From: Olsenella sp. oral taxon 807
GTDB taxonomy: Bacteria; Actinomycetota; Coriobacteriia; Coriobacteriales; Atopobiaceae
Assembly (NCBI RefSeq): GCF_001189515.2
Contig: NZ_CP012069.2
Span: forward strand, 1,178,001 to 1,242,000
DNA length: 64,000 nucleotides
Reading direction: 5' to 3'
The translations under genes were made by a program, and so were the position numbers. This document shows, one piece after another, positions 58,212 to 64,000 of this stretch (position 1 is the stretch's first letter; each line of letters starts with the position of its first letter). Under the pieces are notes generated by a model that ran no database searches, was not told the DNA's origin, and saw only the letters and a list, made by a program, of their open reading frames with translations.

Positions 58212-58229
58212 GGCCGAACTCGTTCGGCC
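58212..58229. terminator. Hairpin between tRNA-Gly and tRNA-Cys
   Basis: GGCCGAA-CTCG-TTCGGCC, a perfect 7-bp stem. It may separate or help process the two minus-strand tRNAs. Confidence 0.45.
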
Positions 58230-58240
58230 CTTCTTTCAAA

Positions 58241-58316
58241 TGGAGCGGGCTACGGGGTTCGAACCCGCGACCTCCACCTTGGCAAGGTGGCGCGCTACCA
58301 ACTGCGCCAAGCCCGC
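58241..58316 (-). tRNA. tRNA-Gly (anticodon GCC)
   Basis: On the minus strand GCGGGCT pairs with AGCCCGC. Anticodon stem CCACC/GGTGG with loop TTGCCAA gives GCC; T loop GGTTCGAACC; CCA encoded. It is probably cotranscribed with tRNA-Cys. Confidence 0.97.
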
Positions 58317-58328
58317 GAACGAACAGAT

Positions 58329-58357
58329 ACTATACGTGACCCCGTCGCTCGATGCAA
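58329..58357 (-). promoter_or_regulatory. Promoter of the tRNA-Gly/tRNA-Cys unit
   Basis: On the minus strand: TTGCAT, 17 bp, TATAGT, ending 12 bp before tRNA-Gly. The -10 is identical to that of tRNA-Val. The rest of 58317-58636 shows no gene. Confidence 0.75.
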
Positions 58358-58636
58358 GCATGATTTTGAAAAAGCTTGGCTGTCGTGGAGCACTGGTGGA
58401 CGATCTGCCGACGATGGGTCACCAGGATGTCTGGCGACAATTTCCTGTTGCGTCCAGCCGCTACCCCTGTCGCGCCCAGCTCCCGTCTTCCTTCAGCCCT
58501 CCTCAAACCCTGTGCCCCAGTCGCGCAGATGCAAGCGGGCCGACACGGCCTGTCATGCGAGGTTCCCCACTCTGGGCCGGCATGGGGTATGCTCTTCTCG
58601 CCTTGCCAGCTCGTCTCGTGCGCAGTATGGAGTCCC

Positions 58637-59563
58637 ATGCTTACCAGTATCCTCACGCTCTTCCTTCTGTTCCTCCTTGTTCGAGCCGTCCTCTTTCTGA
58701 CACGGGCCTTCTGGCTGTGGCTCGGTCGAGGTAAGGACCTTGAGCGTGCCATCGACCATAAGCAGCTCACACAAGCGACTATAGACTCCCATCTCAGGGG
58801 AGTCCGTCTAACGCGCGGGCAGCGCCAAGAGGTGCGCCGCGCCCATGCCGCAGCTCGCGAAAAGTACCTTACTATCATGCACTATGGCTGGTACCAAGGC
58901 GTGTTCATCTTCACAATCGGCTCCGTGGCCGGCCTCTTGCTTGAGGAGGCTTGGATGTTCGTGAGCGCGGGCATCATGCAAAGTCGCGTGGGCCTCGTCT
59001 GGGGTCCTTTCTCGCCTCTCTATGGCTTGGGTGCGCTTGTCCTTACCAGTGTGGGCTTTCTCCTGCGACGTCGCCACGTGAGCAGCTCGCGGGTGTTCGT
59101 GTGCATGGCCTGCGTCGGCGGTTGTCTGGAGCAGCTCGCGGGGTGGGCCATGTTCACGCTCTTTCGCGCGCAATCGTGGACGTACCTGGGTCTTTTCGAC
59201 CACATTACGCAGTGGGTAGCGTGGCGCACATTGGTGATCTGGGGCATCCTGGGGTTGCTCTGGGTTAGGGTGGTGATGCCCGAGCTGCTCTATCGCATTG
59301 GTGAGCCCACGACGAGAAGGCAGGTCACCTTTGCGTTGCTCATTGCTGTCTATCTGGGTCTTGACATCTTCATGACGGTTTCGGCTTTCTACATGCGTGC
59401 GAAGCGCACGCTGGGCAAAGGACCCGCGAACGCCTTCGAGGTGCTGATAGACGAGCACTACACCAATGAGTGGATGGCCACGCGTTTCCAGAACATGGTC
59501 GTGGGCGAGCAGCTTCCCGACCAGGGCCTACCTGGCGTCAACGGCGACATGAGCCATCACTAG
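58637..59563 (+). CDS. CmpB-like 'putative ABC transporter permease' membrane protein
   Basis: 308 residues from ATG 58637 (GGAG four bases upstream). The longer frame reaches back to 58376, but that part is not convincing coding. One N-terminal helix, a basic cytoplasmic segment and five further helices are seen. GSVAGLLLEEAW, RVGLVWGPFSPLYGLGAL and CLEQLAGW match the pattern of PF06541 proteins. Their function is not established. The cysteine desulfurase starts nine bases after its stop. Confidence 0.7.
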   Translation: MLTSILTLFLLFLLVRAVLFLTRAFWLWLGRGKDLERAIDHKQLTQATIDSHLRGVRLTRGQRQEVRRAHAAAREKYLTIMHYGWYQGVFIFTIGSVAGLLLEEAWMFVSAGIMQSRVGLVWGPFSPLYGLGALVLTSVGFLLRRRHVSSSRVFVCMACVGGCLEQLAGWAMFTLFRAQSWTYLGLFDHITQWVAWRTLVIWGILGLLWVRVVMPELLYRIGEPTTRRQVTFALLIAVYLGLDIFMTVSAFYMRAKRTLGKGPANAFEVLIDEHYTNEWMATRFQNMVVGEQLPDQGLPGVNGDMSHH

Positions 59564-59571
59564 GCTGTGCC

Positions 59572-60819
59572 ATGGATGAGCCAAGCGCCATGGAGGCCTA
59601 CCTGGACTATGGGGCCGCGACGCCCATGGACCCACGTGTCGTGGACGCGATGAGGCCCTATCTGTCAGAGAGATTTTGGAACCCGTCGGCACCCTATGCT
59701 CGTGCCCGCGAGGCCAAGCACGCGCTTGAGGAAGCCCATGTAAGGTTGGCGCGTGTAATCGGTGCCCGTGCGGACGGCATCACGCTAACTGCGGGCGCGA
59801 CCGAGGCAAACAACCTAGCCTTTGCGGTAACTGACGGCGCCGTTGTGGTCGATGCCATCGAGCACGAGAGCGTGCTCGCCTGCGCGGGGGTGCGCCCGCA
59901 TGTTGTGGTCGGAGTCGACGCCTGCGGTCGTGTCGACCCCACTGCTGTGGCTGTGGCCCTTACGCCTGAGGTGGGACTTGTCTCGATAGGGCTCGCGAAC
60001 GGCGAGATTGGCACGGTGCAGCCCGTGCGGGAGATTGCTCGCGTTGTGGCAAGGGAGCGCAGGCGCCGTCTCGAGGTGAGCGAGAGGCGTCCACTCTGGC
60101 TGCACGTGGATGCCTCACAGGCCGCCGGTTATCTCTCCGTGAACGTGAGCTCGCTGGGCGCGGACCTCCTGACCCTCTCGGCCGCTAAGGTCTACGGACC
60201 CAAGCAGGTGGGACTGCTTTGGGCGGCGGACGGGGTCGAGCTGAGGCCGCTCGTTTTGGGTGGCGGCCAAGAGGGAGGCCTGCGCTCGGGGACCGAGAAC
60301 GTCGCCGGGGCAGTCGCCTTCGCGTGTGCTCTTGAGCTTGCCGAGAAGATGAGGGGCCAAGAGTCACGTCGCCTCTGCGACCTACGTGACCGCATGCAGG
60401 GCAGGCTCTGCGCCGCCTTCCCGTGGGCATGGGTGTCTGGTCCTCGAACGGGCAGGTGGCGTCTGCCAGGACTCTTGCACCTGAGCTTTCCTCTGCTTGA
60501 CGCGAGGAGGCTCGTGATCCTGCTCGAACGTCGTGGCGTGAGCGTGGGGACGGGGTCGGCTTGCGCGGCGAGCAAGATGCGTGTGAGCCACGTGCTACGC
60601 GCGATTGGCATGCCCGACGAGGTCGCTGCGGGAAGCCTGCGCGTCACGCTGGGCAGACCGACGACTGCGGAGGAGGTTGCCTACGCGACGGAGGCTATCG
60701 AGGCAGTGGTACGTGAGGAGATGGAGCGCCTGTGCCTCTCGGACAAGCACATGGTAGAGGTGTCGGCGCAGCTTCGTGCGCATGTCCCCTCAAAGGGACG
60801 TCAGGCAGGGCTGCCATGA
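59572..60819 (+). CDS. Cysteine desulfurase (NifS/IscS class V aminotransferase)
   Basis: 415 residues from ATG 59572 (a weak ribosome site; ATG 59590 also possible). PLP-binding motifs: TAGATEANNLA, HVDASQAAGY and the lysine in LSAAKVYGPKQVG. SGTENVAGAVA and the catalytic Cys in GSACAASKMRVSHVLRA follow. It mobilises sulfur from cysteine as persulfide. The stop overlaps the mnmA start (ATGA), which makes it the probable sulfur donor for tRNA thiolation. Confidence 0.93.
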   Translation: MDEPSAMEAYLDYGAATPMDPRVVDAMRPYLSERFWNPSAPYARAREAKHALEEAHVRLARVIGARADGITLTAGATEANNLAFAVTDGAVVVDAIEHESVLACAGVRPHVVVGVDACGRVDPTAVAVALTPEVGLVSIGLANGEIGTVQPVREIARVVARERRRRLEVSERRPLWLHVDASQAAGYLSVNVSSLGADLLTLSAAKVYGPKQVGLLWAADGVELRPLVLGGGQEGGLRSGTENVAGAVAFACALELAEKMRGQESRRLCDLRDRMQGRLCAAFPWAWVSGPRTGRWRLPGLLHLSFPLLDARRLVILLERRGVSVGTGSACAASKMRVSHVLRAIGMPDEVAAGSLRVTLGRPTTAEEVAYATEAIEAVVREEMERLCLSDKHMVEVSAQLRAHVPSKGRQAGLP

Positions 60820-61910
60820 GGCACCGGGTCTTTCTGGGCATGAGCGGTGGGGTTGACTCGGCGCTTGCGGCGGCGCTCCTCGTTGAGTGGGGTTACGACG
60901 TGCATGCCGTCTACATGCGCAACTGGAGTCGCGACTTGCCGGGATTTAAGTGTCGCTGGGCAGATGACTTGGCGGATGCCGAGCGCGTCGCCGTGAGCTT
61001 GGGCATAGGCCTTGACGTCTGGGACTGCGAGCTCGAGTATAAGAGGACCGTGGTCGACTACCTCGTCTCTGCCTACGCGCATGGCTACACGCCCAACCCT
61101 GACGTTATGTGCAACCAGACGATCAAGTTCGGGACCTTTGCCGACCGCGCGTTCGCGGAGGGTGCGGACTACATCGCGACGGGCCACTATGCCCGAGTCG
61201 AGAGGGACGCAGACGGCGTAACGCGTCTTCTACGCGCCTGTGATGAGCACAAGGACCAGACCTACTTCCTCTGGCGTGTGGGTGCCAAGGTTCTTGCTCG
61301 CACGCTCTTTCCGGTGGGTGACATCGAGAGCAAGGCCGAAGTGCGACGCATGTGCGCCGCGCGCAACCTTGGCGTAGAGGCAAAGCCCGACTCGGACGGC
61401 ATCTGCTTTGTGGGCGAGGTGGGTATCAGGAGCTTCTTGCTTGATGTGCTGGAACGTCGTCCCGGCGATATCGTTGAGTGGGAGACAGGCGCGGTGCTGG
61501 GACAGCATGATGGCGCCTTCCTCTTCACGGTGGGCCAGCGCAGAGGGCTCGACCTCGGAGGAGGGCCTCGCCGCTATGTGGTGTCGACGGATGTGGGCGC
61601 AAACGTCGTCTACGTGAGCGCCGATCACGACAGTCCCGCCCTCATGTGTGATGAGCTTGAGCTCGATGATGCACGCTGGATCCTTGGCACGGCGCCTCCC
61701 GCAGGCAACTATCTCGTGCGAAGCCGTCACACCGGTCGTCTTACCTTGGCATACGTCCAACCACACTCGGCAGACGACACGCACGAGCTCCCGTGGGCGT
61801 ATGTGCGTTTTGCCCAGACGCAGCGCCGTGTTGCTCCGGGCCAGAGCGTCGTCATCTACGATGGACAGTGTTGCTTGGGAGGTGGCTTCGTCGCCTCCCC
61901 AGCGATGTGA
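60816..61910 (+). CDS. mnmA: tRNA-specific 2-thiouridylase MnmA
   Basis: 364 residues; start overlaps the desulfurase stop. ATP pyrophosphatase motif GMSGGVDSALA; catalytic Cys pair in NPDVMCNQTIKFG and SDGICFVGE; and TGHYARVE and VGQRRGLDLGG. It installs the 2-thio group on U34 of Glu, Gln and Lys tRNAs. No TusA-like relay gene is adjacent, so direct persulfide transfer from the neighbour is plausible. Confidence 0.95.
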   Translation: MRHRVFLGMSGGVDSALAAALLVEWGYDVHAVYMRNWSRDLPGFKCRWADDLADAERVAVSLGIGLDVWDCELEYKRTVVDYLVSAYAHGYTPNPDVMCNQTIKFGTFADRAFAEGADYIATGHYARVERDADGVTRLLRACDEHKDQTYFLWRVGAKVLARTLFPVGDIESKAEVRRMCAARNLGVEAKPDSDGICFVGEVGIRSFLLDVLERRPGDIVEWETGAVLGQHDGAFLFTVGQRRGLDLGGGPRRYVVSTDVGANVVYVSADHDSPALMCDELELDDARWILGTAPPAGNYLVRSRHTGRLTLAYVQPHSADDTHELPWAYVRFAQTQRRVAPGQSVVIYDGQCCLGGGFVASPAM

Positions 61911-62232
61911 CGTCCATCGGCCCCGCTTGAGAGTGGGGTGTGTACTGGCCAGCGGCTTTTCGTCCCCAGGCGAGCGAGGCGCGCCAGGGGTCCACAGGTG
62001 GGATACATGCGGATGATGGCGTCGGCATGTGTCTTCGAGTCCCGGTATGGGTATTGCGAAAGTGCAGATTCCGCGTCTTAGACAGGTGGCGAGGCGGCGG
62101 GTCCATCTGTTGCGATGCAGGGAGTGGGTACCATCAGGAGGTGCGTAGGACCTGACGTTGCTTCTTGGGACTTGGAGGCATCGAGATCGAGTCGTGGGAC
62201 CATATGGGGGAGGCGGGGGAGGCGAGCGCTGT
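61911..62232 (+). other. 322-bp region without a recognised gene
   Basis: GC-rich sequence after mnmA. Reading frames are short or shadowed; I see no clear terminator, RNA gene or promoter. Confidence 0.4.
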
Positions 62233-63534
62233 ATGGCAAAAAAGAGCGTGGACAATAGGCAGAGTTCGCCCACGCGGCCGAAGGGACCAAAGATCAAGGT
62301 GGCCGCCAGCGCGTCGGTCTCCAAAAATCAGGCGAAGACCGAACGCGAAAGCCTCTCCAGCGTACGGAACAGCGTCGTCTTCCTCGCTGCGGTCGCTGTC
62401 GCATATACGCTCTACCTCGTGCTCTCTGGGCAGATGGGTGAGTTTCTCTTGTCTTTGGGCGGCGTGCAGAAGCGTTGGGTCCTAGCCGGCGTGCTCGTCT
62501 ACGTGGTCTACTATGTTCTTGGAGTGTCGGCCTATGTCGTTGCGGTCGTCACGGACAAGGAGTCACCGGTAGGCATTCGTGACCTCATGAGCGTCGAGGC
62601 CTCGGGGATATTCTTCTCTAACCTCACGCCCAACGGGACGGGCGGCACGCCCGCACAGGTTTTTCGCCTGACGCGAGCGGGGCTTTCTGTGGGAGGGGCC
62701 GGAGCGCTGCAGTACACCCGCTTCATCGTTTACGAGGCGGGCGAGGGAATCTTTGCGGCACTCATGCTCCTGCTTCGCTATGACTATTTTGTGGGCACCT
62801 ATGGCAACGTGTTTGTGATAGGCGCCCTGCTCTTCGGCTTCAAGATAATTGAGGTTGCAGGCCTCGTGGCGGTCTGCCTGTTTCCCAAGTTGGCCATAGC
62901 GGTGGGAAACACGGGACTCTCCTTACTGAGGCGCCTCGGTTTCGTCAAGCGCTACGATCACTGGCATGAAGTCGTAAACACACAAATTCTGGAATTCTCG
63001 ACGGGTTTCAAGGCGGCCTCGACCAATCTAGGTGGCATGCTACTGACGACGTGCATCACACTCGTACAGCTCGGCTGTCTCTATGCACTACCGTTCTTCG
63101 TGCTCAACGCCTTTGGAAAGGAGGCTGACCTCCTCACCTGCCTGGCCTGTGGGTCGATGCTCGAGCTTCTGACATCGGCGATCCCGCTGCCTGGGGGCAC
63201 GGGTGGCGCGGAGGGCGGCTTCGCCTTTCTGTTTGGTGGCATGTTTGGCTCTGAGATCGCCGCAGGCTATGTTATATGGCGTATGCTCGAGTACTTCCTG
63301 CCGATCCTTGCCGCCGTGCCACTTCTGGGGTTGCGCTCCTATGGGAACGGGACGCTCCATGTGCGTTGGCAGAGGACTAAGAGGCGCCTGCGGCGTTTTG
63401 CGAACAGGGGTCTTGATCGTCTCAGGTGGGGCACCAAGGGCAGCGGCAAAGGTGGTGGGGGCAGCGCGGATGTCGGCCAAGCGCATGCTGGGGAGATACG
63501 TATCCCGATGGGTCACAAGAAGGGACGCAGGTAG
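62233..63534 (+). CDS. Flippase-like / LPG-synthase-TM-domain membrane protein
   Basis: 433 residues from ATG 62233 (GGGGAGG ten bases upstream). A basic N-terminal 55 residues is followed by about eight helices. ASGIFFSNLTPNGTGGTPAQVFRL and the LLTSAIPLPGGTGGAEGGFAFLF segment are typical of PF03706 proteins (AglD2/UPF0104). This domain occurs in MprF and in presumed lipid-linked sugar flippases. The basic C-terminal tail is about 70 residues. It may belong with the envelope-glycan genes at 13-23 kb; no direct evidence. Confidence 0.82.
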   Translation: MAKKSVDNRQSSPTRPKGPKIKVAASASVSKNQAKTERESLSSVRNSVVFLAAVAVAYTLYLVLSGQMGEFLLSLGGVQKRWVLAGVLVYVVYYVLGVSAYVVAVVTDKESPVGIRDLMSVEASGIFFSNLTPNGTGGTPAQVFRLTRAGLSVGGAGALQYTRFIVYEAGEGIFAALMLLLRYDYFVGTYGNVFVIGALLFGFKIIEVAGLVAVCLFPKLAIAVGNTGLSLLRRLGFVKRYDHWHEVVNTQILEFSTGFKAASTNLGGMLLTTCITLVQLGCLYALPFFVLNAFGKEADLLTCLACGSMLELLTSAIPLPGGTGGAEGGFAFLFGGMFGSEIAAGYVIWRMLEYFLPILAAVPLLGLRSYGNGTLHVRWQRTKRRLRRFANRGLDRLRWGTKGSGKGGGGSADVGQAHAGEIRIPMGHKKGRR

Positions 63535-63738
63535 CGCGAAAGATTGTCTCCATCGCTCGCTCGCACTTCTTTTGGCAAGCCTCTACCGTGAGGAGGACTG
63601 TCACCAATGACTCGTTCGTCTCACAGGACCGCCGTTACTCGTGATTCGTGCAAAGCGGGGACTGACCGGGGTAAAGTCTGTTCGAAAGCCAGGTGACAGC
63701 CCCATGGGACGTTCTTGTGGAGTAGGGGAGAGTTTCCC

Positions 63739-63767
63739 TTGCGCCTGTCGCCTGCATCGTTTATAGT
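63739..63767 (+). promoter_or_regulatory. tRNA-Val promoter
   Basis: TTGCGC, 17 bp, TATAGT, about 33 bp before tRNA-Val. The stretch from 63535 to here has no convincing gene. Confidence 0.7.
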
Positions 63768-63799
63768 AGCTACCGTTGCGCAGCGAAGCGCACATATTC

Positions 63800-63874
63800 G
63801 GGCGTTTAGCTCAGGGGGAGAGCGCTTCCCTGACACGGAAGAGGTCAGAAGTTCAAATCTTCTAACGCCCACCA
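63800..63874 (+). tRNA. tRNA-Val (anticodon GAC)
   Basis: GGGCGTT pairs with AACGCCC; anticodon stem CTTCC/GGAAG with loop CTGACAC gives GAC; T loop GTTCAAATC; CCA encoded. Confidence 0.97.
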
Positions 63875-63882
63875 CGAATGCA

Positions 63883-63912
63883 AGGCCAGAGGGCGTGTCC
63901 TCTGGCCTGTTT
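63883..63912 (+). terminator. Terminator after tRNA-Val
   Basis: AGGCCAGAGG pairs perfectly with CCTCTGGCCT across a 6-base loop, then GTTTTG. Confidence 0.85.
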
Positions 63913-64000
63913 TGTAGGTCGCGCTCAAAGCTGCGCCGCCGCTCACAGTTATGCCAGAGTCTCACCTAAGGTGGGAATGCTCGGGATGCTCGCGCTCTCC

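Noticed and set aside
58376-58636. N-terminal extension of the CmpB-like protein
   Set aside because: No ribosome site at 58376 and composition unlike coding; the ATG at 58637 begins a normal membrane segment.
58045-58734. A 229-residue frame containing [19 protein letters not shown]
   Set aside because: It is the antisense reading of tRNA-Cys and tRNA-Gly, a familiar annotation artefact.
63607-63696. Short ATG frame (about 29 residues) after GAGGAGG
   Set aside because: Low-information Arg/Ser/Thr peptide with no other support; the ribosome site alone is not enough.

Overview
The window is about 64 kb of GC-rich bacterial chromosome. It looks like an actinobacterium of class Coriobacteriia, probably near Olsenella/Atopobium. 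This is inferred from the rapZ-whiA-gap-pgk-tpiA-secG order, a GlfT2-type galactofuranosyltransferase, several Tat-type peptide-binding lipoproteins, frequent GTG/TTG starts, and surface-protein repeats common in gut and oral Coriobacteriia. Nothing looks like a prophage, plasmid or CRISPR locus, and there is no intact insertion sequence.

Layout. 1-13.4 kb: a partial potassium transporter (kup), an S10 serine carboxypeptidase, an RlmKL-type rRNA methyltransferase with a degenerate first domain, a secreted GH43-like protein with three C-terminal repeats, phosphoglucomutase, a C39-like protein with Ser in place of the catalytic Cys, a GtrA-family protein, ArgR and a class A penicillin-binding protein. 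13.7-22.9 kb: envelope-glycan genes (DUF4012 protein, polytopic membrane protein, GlfT2-like transferase, two polyprenol-phosphate-type GT2 enzymes) with tyrS among them. 22.9-28.3 kb: a U32 protein, an Nfu-type Fe-S scaffold, lgt, and a small membrane protein overlapping a putative lipoprotein.

28.4-36.3 kb: rapZ-whiA-gap-pgk-tpiA lies between two dense clusters of a short repeat family. The left cluster holds a 31-bp-period tandem array and one copy of a 210-bp composite. The right cluster holds three tandem copies, the last two exactly 428 bp apart, of a larger unit containing the same composite in the opposite orientation. This is the most unusual structure in the window. A related fragment lies near 53.2 kb.

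36.4-53.1 kb: secG, then a peptide-uptake region with two ABC importers (one with a fused double ATPase), three binding lipoproteins and oligoendopeptidase F, fitting a peptide-fermenting lifestyle. 53.3-64 kb: rmuC, tRNA-Leu, a SpoIIE-type phosphatase next to a fused STAS/anti-sigma-kinase protein, tRNA-Cys and tRNA-Gly, a CmpB-like membrane protein, a cysteine desulfurase overlapping mnmA (tRNA 2-thiouridine synthesis), a flippase-like membrane protein and tRNA-Val.

All calls come from reading the sequence; no database search was run.
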